A DNA stretch of 17,455 nucleotides from Hemicentrotus pulcherrimus (Eukaryota > Echinodermata > Echinoidea > Camarodonta > Strongylocentrotidae), in the NCBI GenBank assembly GCA_003118195.1, contig BEXV01000103.1, positions 215,976-233,430 on the forward strand, given 5' to 3'. Position numbers and translations under genes: made by a program. Below, piece after piece: positions 10,201 to 15,653 of the stretch. The notes below the pieces were generated by a model. It worked only from the letters and a program-made list of their open reading frames with translations, made no database searches and was not told where the DNA came from. How positions within the stretch are numbered: position 1 is the stretch's first letter; every line of letters begins with the position of its first letter.

Positions 10201-13200
10201 TGTGTGCGTTTGTGTGTCTGTGTGTGATAATGTATGTAGTCTTGTTTGTTTATAATATCAATCTTTAACTGATGTTCACTTTTACTTCTTTCGGGATACC
10301 AATTACAAGCATTTTGCTTTTCGGTGTTCCTAACCATAATTTTATTTACTGTTTTAAATTGATATGCTCTTATTGTTAGCATTTGATGTTATTTAATGGT
10401 GGAATGAATAAATACGAAAGGAAATGTAAAAATCCACAAGTATTATCCTATAGTTCATCACAATTAGGGCTCTATCCTAACAAGGGTCTTGTTTACATAC
10501 GCCCCCGAAAATTCAAACAAACAAACTCTTGTAACTTGCCATCATGATCCGCCGTGGCACAGTTTGGGCAGTACCACTCTTCAATAGGGATGTCGATAAG
10601 TGGTGGGGTGAGACATTCACAGTGGTAGCCAGCATCACACTCGTCACACAGCAGCAGGCGATCCTCTCTGTCGCACTCTCCACAAACCTACACCAAAACG
10701 AGTGTGTGGGGCATGGTAATATTTTTGCAATAATGGTGACCAATCAATCAATCAATGAATTTGCAAATAACTGGAGCTTAAGGCCAGGTTCAATATGAAC
10801 AGGTACCCAGGAAACGGGGACCCTAATTCTTAATCAGGACCCTGGTACTTTTACAATTTAATAGGGGACTCACGCAACAAAAACTCACAACTTAAACATC
10901 GGTAATCCATTTTGACCCGGAAATAGTTGATTCCCTAAAGTTGTTAAAATGTATTCTTGCTACATGTAAATCGCAGAGCGAGATTACGCTTTTGACTTTA
11001 CAATAACAATAGCTTCTTATGTAGTACCCATACATGTAACCTTCATGCTATGATGCTCATGGTGCTCCTACATTATTAAACTGGTTAAAGCCAAGTCGCT
11101 AAAGTAACTAGTGCTTTAGTACATCACTTTCCCCATGTCCATCTTGATGGAGTATGGCAAATGTAGATAACTTTCTTGATTGAGGATGTCAATACCAGGC
11201 AGGAATTTGAACCCCACAACCTTATCCTTGAACGTTAAGTGAACGAACCACAATAGGCCTGCCTTCATCAGACCGAAGTTGAATATTGACCTGCTATTCT
11301 AACTAGCCCGATCTCAAATTAGCCAGCTAATTTGCGTCTCCATCAGCACGCAGTTGCAATGAGCAGAAATAAATTAGAGAAAATAATAGATGAAAACAGG
11401 CCTATTGACCCCCCCTGCATACCTCACAGTAAGTCGGATCTTGGTCTTCATCGACGGCTTCTTGCGCTTTGACCTCCATCTGCCTGACAATCTCACCGTG
11501 GATCGTATTCCTCACTAAAATGAGTGAGAACACACTCCGGTCTACAGGGCACGTTGTAACATTCTGAAAAACAAAAAAAGAGATGAGTGTTAACACATGG
11601 GTCAACAGGGAACTTGCAAAATTCTGAAAAGCAATCAAGATGAGTGAGAACACACTCCGATCTACAAGGCATGTTGTAACATTCTGAAAAACAAACATAG
11701 AGATGAGTGCGAACACACTACAATCAACAGGGCATGTTATAACATTCTGAGAAGAAAAAAATGATAATGAAAAGGAAACTGAAAATAAATTGAAGTAAGT
11801 ATTTTAAACTTAGCGCCCATTAAACATTTTTAGATTTTATCACAAATGTTACAGACCGGGAGTACATTTGGAATCACCTTTGGTAAAACACATTTCGATC
11901 AAAACAAAATCTTTAACTGGGATGCAATCCACATAAACTTAGGACAAAATTTTGAATTACAGGTGAAACAGTGATTAACATGCAAATACCACCCATGTAA
12001 AGTCTAACTAAAATGGGAAAAAACCATGGGCAGAACAGGGGGTTAAACCTAAGTAAAACAACAGTAAAATATATATAAAACCAGGATTAAAGTGGAAAAA
12101 AAATGTGAACACACCTTTGACCATTCATAGATACACTCGAAGCAGAAGGTATGATCACAGCTCTCCGGTGAGCCCACCTCTTGATCGTTGAAAGAGCGGA
12201 GGCAAATAGCACACTTTTCTCCTCCCTCGTCCTCACTAGATATGGTCGCATCATCCATCTCGTTCTCTCGTTCAATGTACGCGTCGTCCTCCTCTTCCTC
12301 CTCCTCCTCCTCCTCCTCATCATCGACACCTTCTTCTCCATCTGGTCAATGAGGAGATCATTGTCACAGAGATTATAAAACATGATTTAAATTCAGTAAA
12401 ATAGGGAGATGAGTTGAACTATGTTGTATAAAACGTTACATAGCACACAAAAACTGTGTTTAGAAAAAGTAGTAAAATCTTTTCTGACCTGAGATGTCCC
12501 ACGATTTAAGGGCTGGTTGCAAAAAACAAACATTCTATATCGGTAAAGTTGATAGAAATAATATTGGATTTACCGTAATTAACGTTGTATTAACCGCCCT
12601 CGTGTATTAACTGAACCTTCTTTTTCGGCCTTTGAAAAAAAAAAAAAAATTTAGACACCTGCGGGATACAAACCCGGGCCGTCACATGTACATTGGCAGC
12701 AGAAGCCAGCGCCTTAGACCACGCAGCTATCGAGCACCGATGCCATACCCATTATTTTTTTTTAAACTATACATTGAAATGGATTCAAATAACGACTTTG
12801 CATGCTGGATGCGATCGCGCCAGGTCGTTACACGGCCCCTTCTTTTACTTTTGCGATGTTTTGGTACGAACTTAGATCAAGATCTATCAGCTGATGTTGT
12901 TTTTGGAAGATTATTTTCGTCTTCATGTCAACAATGCAAGATAAAATTGTCGGTAAAATGTGTGGAAATATCCTGTACCATTCGTACATGTAGTCCCATA
13001 TGTTCAAATTCGTGCTGGTTTTGACTTACTTTTTGTTTTGTTTTGGGGTGCAACGTGTATAAACCGCACCCCGACTATTTTTCCGGCGGCAAAAATGTGC
13101 GGTTTATACACCATCAATTACGGTAAAGAGAAAAAAATTGTTTAAAACGCTTGTTGGTATAAATCTAGCTAGAATGTTTCATAGATACACCATATTTATT

Positions 13201-15634
13201 GTTATTGGTATCAAATTTGGTCATGTGTACCTAGCTTATAATCTTATTTTTATTACTGCAAATTAATATAGCAAAAATATACATCATATTAACAAGTCCA
13301 TGCAAATTACAAGTCCTTGTATTACTTAGAGTGGCTTAGACTCAATTAATGTATGAATGATTCTGCATGTTCAGGACCACAATATAAAAATTTACCTTCG
13401 TCATCGTCGTCGTCATCATCATCTTCGTCTTCCTCAAAGTCTCCTTCCTCTCCCTCTTCTTCTTCTTCTTCTTCTTCTTCTTCTTCTTCACCATCATCAG
13501 TCACATATTCTGAGAAGAAAGACAGAGGTAAATAAACATATGTGATTTGAACTTTATTTCTTTAAATAAATAAAGATAAACAATAACATACAAAACAAGT
13601 ATTTTCAATTTGTGACAAAATGAATAGTAAGAATTAGGATTATACCGGTAGTTTAAAGGATGAGGATGAGGTATACCAGTGACATTAAGGATGGAATTTG
13701 CATTGGAACTGTATAAGCTAATATTTTTGGTGTGATGACATTTACGTAGATCAAGGGTTCAAGGAAAAATTTGTGAGTTGCTAAATTTTTCAAAAGCTAC
13801 AACCACTACCAATTATATCCTTAATTACTTTTCAATAATTATTATTCTGTTTCCATGGATCATGAGCTCATTACAGAGTATCACAATCCTTATAATTCAC
13901 AAGATGAAATAATCCAGTGAAGCCATCCATTACCATCAGCATGGTCTCAAAATGCATTGTGTGACCCATTGACGGCTCATGCTGTAGTGTATAGACACCA
14001 TGTGTAACATATGTTAGGCTATTTTTAGTAATTTTAAGATGTGACGCACTTGCTGGAAACATTTGTTCGTGTTGCTAAATTTGCAATCAATAGTGATAGT
14101 CCCAAAATAACTGCTTTTACATGTTTTTAATTTAAGCTATGTTTCGGGCGCCAATACTAATGTAAACCTCCTAAAAATCTCCATGAAAATGAAAGGCAAT
14201 TAAAGCTGCATTCAACAATGACCCCTAAACAGCACTCAATACAATAAGTGTATCATTGGATACACGTACATGAAATGCTGCACTTATCTCATGCTATTTT
14301 GCCATGGTGGCTTATAAACTATGTAAGTTAAAGAAAGGAACATTACATTAGAACTAATGTCCTTTGGCAAGACATTAATCTACATTTGCCCCACTCGACC
14401 CAGGATGAGGTTGATGGGTTTCTCATCTTAAGCCGGGGTAAATAATTTACAAAGCTCTTTGGAAGCGTATAGAGACGTCATAATGTGATATGCGCTATAC
14501 AAGAACCAAATATCATTATTATCAGCAATAGGTTAAAGTGCTTTATCGCTTTACGTGTGAATGAGTCTTCGACCCTCGACCACCAAACGTACAAACCTTC
14601 GTCACTTGCGAGTTCACTGACCGACTCCCAGACTTCATCATCCCCGCTATCATCCTCATAACCACCACCACCACCTAGATGAGGCTCCAACATAGTCTGG
14701 GCGTCACCCATCTCTGCAACACACTTCAAATTCTCCTCCTCAAAATTATTATTGGCTGAAAAGAGAGAGATAATATATTTTTTATACAGTACTTAGTAGG
14801 TTCATGGTTGCACCATGTGAGAGAGGGGGAGGATTGGGTAGTCCAGAAAAGGACTGTTGGTAATCTTTCTTGATTTTATAGTTTTAAGGAGAACTACAGC
14901 GCCCTTTGGAGAGGATGAGTATTAAGAGTGGTTTGACGTTTCAAACAGATTGACTATACGTCGTCAATATATATATTTGTTATGCCATGGTTACATCTTA
15001 AAAGGAGAACTTTGAATTTCATCTAAATTTCAAATCGCATCCCATTAGAACTGTAATTCTCATGATTATCAGCTGAAGTGAAAGATATGAAAACATATGG
15101 TTTATTATTAAACCAAGACCAGAGTCAGCAGACATTCTAAAAGACTGCATTTACACTTATTTCTAGATATACAGTCCATGTGGGAAAAACTTGAGCTAGA
15201 ATCCTCATCATTAATATAAGCTGAAAAGGAGAGAGTTAAAAATAAATAATTTATTGTTATTCATCCAAATTGGTCATAAGTCATCTTTGATTTTGATAAG
15301 TTATGATTATGTTTTAATCACGTTCTTCAGTTAGTAACAAAAAATAACAAATATTTCACTGTTCAGAGTCAGAACTAAGAGCGTTGAGCCGTTGACTCAA
15401 AGTAAATGAGTTAATGCCATGCTGACTCCAAATGGACAATATCTCAGAGAGATATCCACACAGCGTTTACAACTTACCTTCCATTTTAGCATCTGAAATA
15501 AACGGCCTGGCAAGAATGTTTTTCTGGCCTAAATCCATAAGCGGGTCTAAACTAGCACTGAATTCAACTGCAGCAGAATCGTAGATAAGGGAATCAATGG
15601 CATTGGGACCTCCACCTCTCAAGTGATTAGCCAT
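88..15634 (-). CDS. PHRF1: PHRF1 orthologue (PHD and RING finger protein 1), 12 exons, C-terminus off window
   Basis: Spliced minus-strand gene. Exons in transcript order: 15653-15478, 14755-14597, 13509-13396, 12341-12115, 11563-11423, 10687-10540, 10020-9863, 8979-8728, 7920-7703, 6584-6528, 5440-5292, 4289-88. From the ATG at 15634 they sum to 5982 nt, exactly 1994 codons, and all junction phases agree. Seen: RING ligands at residues 187-227, PHD ligands at 265-309, a family core block near 569-593, a Glu-rich region at 757-1167, an SR-like region at 1332-1587. The fixed RING-PHD order and linker identify PHRF1. Known of the family: nuclear E3 ubiquitin ligase reported to act on TGIF in TGF-beta signalling, PHD binding of methylated H3K36 in DNA repair, and association with the Pol II CTD. 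Human PHRF1 is about 1650 residues, so this protein is already longer without its conserved C-terminal helical domain, which should lie beyond position 1. The start is inferred; an upstream exon exists because the first exon has its own acceptor. Confidence 0.93.
913..1044 (-). repeat. 66-bp tandem duplication in coding sequence (2 units)
   Basis: Two adjacent 66-bp units encode KKKKAI(V/A)KRPLSFDVDEIAA(P/Q)A, at 1044-979 and 978-913. A third copy of only the KKKKAPA start follows. The units differ at few positions, which suggests a recent duplication within the Lys-rich region of the PHRF1 giant exon. Confidence 0.92.
2571..3801 (-). repeat. Low-complexity acidic coding tract (GAA/GAG/GGA-rich)
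   Basis: About 410 codons that are mostly Glu, with Gly and Asp. It includes (AAT)7 coding for seven Asn at 3634-3654, and four 15-bp units coding GGGGE, followed by a degenerate fifth, at about 3560-3633. On the plus strand it is a nearly unbroken pyrimidine tract of CTT/CTC/TCC triplets. The frame stays open throughout, so it is under coding constraint. The human protein has no such expansion here as far as I know. Confidence 0.85.
4290..5291 (-). other. Intron before the giant exon
   Basis: About 1.0 kb, AT-rich, no gene. It holds a direct repeat: the segment at 4981-5033 (acaactctgaaaattcacaa and what follows) recurs at 5204-5262 with about three quarters identity. A short duplicated ccatgggga occurs at 5113-5128. 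Confidence 0.8.
5292..5440 (-). CDS. PHRF1: PHRF1 core-block exon, residues 544-593
   Basis: The acceptor TTCCCTAACAG ends at 5441 and the donor GTAAGA starts at 5291. The exon is 149 nt, entering in phase 2 and ending in phase 1. It encodes a Ser-rich start, then LDLLGSIMQGQNILHMKS and ITIHKDGTLTSARKK. This matches the human PHRF1 block around DLLGSILSGQ and VIIHRDGSLSAKR very well and is the strongest family signature outside the two zinc fingers. Confidence 0.93.
5441..6527 (-). other. Intron between core exon and microexon
   Basis: About 1.1 kb. It contains a SINE (separate entry), a short ATTTG repeat at about 5688-5703, and a stretch at 5463-5625 in which acctgtctat and agacaggtgg form loose inverted matches, suggestive of an old MITE. 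No other feature is supported. Confidence 0.75.
6271..6483 (+). mobile_element. tRNA-derived SINE (tRNA-Thr-like head)
   Basis: The head resembles a tRNA: an A box at 6280-6293 (tggctcagtaatag), an anticodon-like arm tggtctcgtaacca with CGT in the loop as in tRNA-Thr(CGT), and a B box at 6323-6333 (ggttcgacacc). There is no intact acceptor stem, and ~140 bp of unrelated body plus an A-rich end (aaaacaaacaaac) follow, so this is a SINE and not a tRNA gene. It is antisense to PHRF1. The exact ends and target duplications are not clear. Confidence 0.7.
6528..6584 (-). CDS. PHRF1: PHRF1 57-nt microexon, residues 525-543
   Basis: The acceptor TTCTTCTTGCTGCAG ends at 6585 and the donor GTAAAG starts at 6527. 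The exon is 57 nt, symmetric phase 2-2. Joined to its neighbours it reads RGEDSHVTQGPGAQSAPTPR with the split codons. There is no domain; it is a Pro/Gly/Gln linker. Both splice sites are good and the phase fits only this way, which is the main support. A ~300-nt pyrimidine-rich repeat (on the transcript strand) ends about 12 nt upstream of the acceptor. Confidence 0.82.
6597..6916 (+). repeat. Polypurine GAAA/GGAA simple repeat
   Basis: About 320 bp of (GAAA)n, GGAA, GAGA and variants, almost wholly purine on the plus strand and so pyrimidine on the PHRF1 transcript. A unit beginning ggatgacagaaagaaag occurs at about 6600 and again at 6666. It ends about 12 nt from the microexon acceptor at 6585. 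Confidence 0.95.
6917..7702 (-). other. Remainder of the intron before the microexon
   Basis: About 790 bp of AT-rich intron sequence between the GAAA repeat and the exon ending at 7703. Short plus-strand ORFs here lack any recognisable content. I see no gene or clear repeat. Confidence 0.7.
7703..7920 (-). CDS. PHRF1: PHRF1 exon with conserved SLSL motif, residues 453-524
   Basis: The acceptor TTATTACAG ends at 7921 and the donor GTAAGC starts at 7702. The exon is 218 nt, entering in phase 0 and ending in phase 2. It starts with an Arg/Ala-rich stretch and contains GKLNLVKPKVGSMMPDM and RHEIGVASLSLTGGEHLFDP. The second block resembles human PHRF1 around IGAASLSLFGDPYELDPFD, so this is a family-specific conserved motif of unknown function. 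Confidence 0.92.
7930..8360 (-). repeat. Interspersed-repeat-like region in intron
   Basis: An ATT/ATA-type triplet run (ataataataataatag, about 7959-7973) is followed by a compact GC-richer stretch. Within it gtacccatttaacacctgggtggagagtggca (about 8168-8200), in reverse complement, resembles 14385-14425 (ccccactcgacccagg and gatgggt). Motifs with gcgctttacat and the stretch 8280-8345 also look like dispersed repeat sequence. Family and limits cannot be fixed from this window. Confidence 0.5.
8361..8727 (-). other. Intron remainder, no recognisable feature
   Basis: AT-rich intron sequence upstream of the exon at 7920 and following the donor at 8727. Nothing supportable is seen in it on either strand. 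Confidence 0.65.
8728..8979 (-). CDS. PHRF1: PHRF1 exon, basic tail with eight KRKTT-type repeats, residues 369-452
   Basis: The acceptor ATAACCGTAG ends at 8980 and the donor GTAAGA starts at 8727; 252 nt, phase 0-0. It has no Met in its reading frame, so a simple start-to-stop scan would miss it. It encodes TGTTSTATRAPRIPKPRRK, then eight consecutive five-residue units (seven KRKTT and one KSKTT, residues 391-430, DNA 8913-8794), a Thr run, and KKKRRKTRRRKRK. Human PHRF1 has a comparable basic stretch at this point (TPARRKRKTRRRKK). Likely roles are nuclear import and nucleic acid contact; this is inferred from charge only. Confidence 0.88.
8794..8913 (-). repeat. Coding minisatellite, eight 15-bp units (KRKTT)
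   Basis: Eight in-frame 15-bp units encode KRKTT, with unit 5 as KSKTT. Third positions vary between units (CGC/CGT/AGG, AAG/AAA, ACC/ACG/ACT/ACA) while the residues are kept, which points to selection on the protein rather than a very recent expansion. Confidence 0.9.
9044..9346. mobile_element. Foldback / MITE-like element with ~95-bp inverted arms
   Basis: The left arm begins cacttcaggggagagtttca at 9044 and runs to about 9138. The reverse complement of 9346-9252 begins cacttcagggaagagtttca and continues to match (for example actatgacaggctattcata against actatggcaggccgttcatg), at about 80% identity over the arm. A ~110-bp AT-rich spacer separates the arms. There is no coding capacity. A target duplication is not obvious. 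Confidence 0.8.
9347..9862 (-). other. Intron segment with a dispersed repeat fragment
   Basis: Intron sequence with no gene. About 9655-9750 resembles 16980-17085; the best part is gggcaagttt then ttgattataaaattgttta, present in both. This indicates two copies of one dispersed repeat in the same orientation. Confidence 0.65.
9863..10020 (-). CDS. PHRF1: PHRF1 exon, Arg-rich segment after PHD, residues 316-368
   Basis: The acceptor TTCTCTCCCTCTAG ends at 10021 and the donor GTGAGA starts at 9862. The exon is 158 nt, entering in phase 1 and ending in phase 0. It encodes DESSEEEYMS followed by an Arg-rich, probably helical stretch containing ARAIARTQVAERVLSRVRQ, which resembles the TRAIARTRQSERV segment after the PHD in human PHRF1. 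It ends in IDEEEQ. The segment has no named domain, but its conservation with the vertebrate protein supports the exon call. Confidence 0.92.
10021..10539 (-). other. GC-AG intron after the PHD exon
   Basis: 519 bp. The donor is G|GCAAGT and the acceptor CCCTCTAG. Phase 1 is required on both sides, which excludes the nearby GT. The intron contains a GT-rich simple repeat at about 10158-10235 on the plus strand and no other recognisable gene. Confidence 0.85.
10158..10235 (+). repeat. GT-rich simple repeat
   Basis: Imperfect (GT)n with interspersed gcgttt units, for example gtgtgtgcgtttgtgtgtgt. It lies inside the GC-AG intron. Confidence 0.85.
10540..10687 (-). CDS. PHRF1: PHRF1 exon, PHD finger, residues 267-315
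   Basis: The acceptor TGGTGTAG ends at 10688. The exon encodes nearly the whole PHD finger: C268, then DREDRLLLCDECDAGYHCEC (C280, C283, H288, C291) and WYCPNC (C306, C309), with C265 from the previous exon completing C4HC3. The conserved aromatic W304 and the PPL loop are present. PHRF1 PHD is reported to bind methylated H3K36. The exon ends GATCATGATG followed by GCAAGT, so the intron starts with GC. A GT donor three bases further on would give the wrong phase and an immediate stop, whereas GC at 10539 gives phase 1 and restores Asp316. Confidence 0.93.
10688..11422 (-). other. Intron inside the PHD-coding region, no further feature
   Basis: 735 bp with GT donor at 11422 and TAG acceptor at 10688. 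It splits the first PHD ligand from the rest. It contains a short (CAAT)4 run at about 10740-10755. I see no RNA gene, repeat element or coding segment. Confidence 0.75.
11423..11563 (-). CDS. PHRF1: PHRF1 exon, end of RING finger and first PHD cysteine, residues 220-266
   Basis: The acceptor TTTGTTTTTCAG ends at 11564 and the donor GTATGC starts at 11422. The exon is 141 nt, phase 0-0. It begins NVTTCPVDRSVF, supplying the last two RING ligands C224 and D227 (C3HC3D type, as in PHRF1). It ends DEDQDPTYCE, matching the family's acidic linker ahead of the PHD; C265 is the first PHD ligand. Three degenerate copies of its first ~45 nt plus acceptor lie just upstream in the intron. The copy at 11563 is chosen because only it runs on directly into the conserved linker. 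Confidence 0.93.
11561..11749 (-). repeat. Four tandem copies of a 3' splice site plus RING-tail exon start
   Basis: The motif TTTTCAG followed by AATGTTACAACRTGCC or a variant recurs with exon-side starts at 11563, 11623, 11683 and 11746 (spacings 60, 60, 63). Each has a pyrimidine run and a CAG. The copy at 11683 would encode NVTTCLVDRSVFSLIL and that at 11746 NVITCPVDCSVFALIS; the copy at 11623 is more degraded (NFASSLLTHV). The frame is open from 11746 through to the true exon. Only the 11563 copy leads directly into the conserved RING-PHD linker. Confidence 0.9.
11750..12114 (-). other. 5' part of the intron that splits the RING, unremarkable
   Basis: AT-rich sequence between the donor at 12114 and the tandem acceptor repeats. 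No recognisable feature. Confidence 0.65.
12115..12341 (-). CDS. PHRF1: PHRF1 exon, acidic linker and first part of RING finger, residues 144-219
   Basis: The acceptor CTCATTGACCAG ends at 12342 and the donor GTGTGT starts at 12114. The exon is 227 nt, entering in phase 1 and ending in phase 0. After a Glu/Asp run it encodes the RING core: EKCAIC (C187, C190), then ESCDHTFCFEC (C205, H207, C210, C213), ending IYEWSK. Spacing and residues match the PHRF1 RING closely, including the VG-P-E segment between ligands 2 and 3 and the EWSK motif. The last two ligands are on the next exon, so an intron splits the RING. The pyrimidine tract before this acceptor is weaker than elsewhere in the gene. Confidence 0.95.
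12342..12568 (-). other. Intron segment before the RING exon, no feature
   Basis: Sequence between the RING exon acceptor and the terminal-inverted-repeat element. Nothing recognisable beyond intron sequence. The rest of this intron, 13128-13395, is likewise plain AT-rich sequence. Confidence 0.6.
12569..13127. mobile_element. 559-bp terminal-inverted-repeat element with internal tRNA-like segment
   Basis: The plus strand starts at 12569 with tttaccgtaatt, then gtattaaccgc; the reverse complement of 13127-13099 starts tttaccgtaatt, then gtataaaccgc. This gives 29-nt terminal inverted repeats with about five mismatches. There is no transposase ORF, so it is non-autonomous. Inside, a minus-strand tRNA-like segment (12660-12745) and a perfect 15-bp inverted repeat (13055-13069 with 13097-13111, gtgtataaaccgcac) are present. 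No target-site duplication is evident. Confidence 0.65.
12655..12745 (-). mobile_element. tRNA-Leu/Ser-like SINE head or tRNA pseudogene
   Basis: On the minus strand, tagctgcgtggtctaaggcg resembles the A-box region of class II tRNAs (Leu/Ser). It is followed by a B-box-like gggtttgtatccc (12675-12663) and then, after about 10 nt, a run of 15 T that could act as a Pol III terminator. The acceptor stem is not paired, so I do not call it a functional tRNA. Confidence 0.55.
13396..13509 (-). CDS. PHRF1: PHRF1 exon, poly-Glu/poly-Asp segment, residues 106-143
   Basis: The acceptor TCTTTCTTCTCAG ends at 13510 and the donor GTAAAT starts at 13395. The exon is 114 nt, symmetric phase 1-1. It encodes EYVTDDG, then a run of 12 Glu (11 GAA codons plus GAG), a short GEEGDFEEDE bridge, and eight Asp before a final Glu. 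The Glu run is an almost pure GAA microsatellite, so its length may vary between alleles. It continues the acidic N-terminal region ahead of the RING finger. Confidence 0.85.
13510..14596 (-). other. Intron with a SINE-like remnant
   Basis: About 1.1 kb. At about 14345-14525 the plus strand reads tcctttggcaagacattaat, then ccccactcgacccagg, and ends gcgctatacaagaaccaaat followed by attattatc. This organisation resembles the 3' body and tail of a SINE and partly matches the region at 7930-8360 in reverse complement. The remainder, 13510-14340, has no supportable feature. Confidence 0.55.
14597..14755 (-). CDS. PHRF1: PHRF1 exon, acidic N-terminal segment, residues 53-105
   Basis: The acceptor TCTCTTTTCAG ends at 14756 and the donor GTTTGT starts at 14596. 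The exon is 159 nt, enters and exits in phase 1, and is therefore skippable without a frameshift. It encodes an Asn/Glu start, a run of five Gly, and an acidic stretch around GYEDDSGDDEVWESVSE. Human PHRF1 also has an acidic low-complexity segment before the RING, which supports the placement, though there is no residue-level alignment here. Confidence 0.85.
14756..15477 (-). other. Intron between the first two coding exons
   Basis: 722 bp. Apart from the possible cassette exon at 15173-15220 there is nothing recognisable. Confidence 0.65.
15173..15220 (-). other. Possible cassette exon between the first two coding exons
   Basis: An excellent acceptor (CTCTCCTTTTCAG, ending at 15221) precedes a short open stretch that reads AYINDEDSSSSFSHMD if entered in phase 1. 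Two weak donors both keep frame: GTATAT at 15172 (48 nt) and GTTTTT at 15190 (30 nt). Either would be a symmetric phase 1-1 exon joining 15478 to 14755. The acidic, Ser-rich content fits its neighbours, but the donors are poor, so it may be a decoy or cryptic site. Confidence 0.25.
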
Positions 15635-15653
15635 TCCTTGGGTTTCTAGAAAC
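15478..15653 (-). CDS. PHRF1: PHRF1 exon with proposed start codon, residues 1-52
   Basis: An acceptor ending TTTTCCAG precedes 15653 and a strong GTAAGT donor follows 15478 (exit phase 1). The first ATG is at 15634-15632 in the context CAAGGAATGG, giving MANHLRGGG as the first residues. The six codons upstream of the ATG within the exon are also open, so a start in an earlier exon cannot be excluded; that exon would have to exit in phase 2. The encoded segment has no recognisable domain. I place the start here because no in-frame coding exon is visible to the right and the purine at -3 is favourable. Confidence 0.75.

Noticed and set aside
12655..12745. Functional tRNA gene
   Set aside because: A- and B-box-like motifs are present, but the acceptor stem is not paired and the segment lies inside a repeat element.
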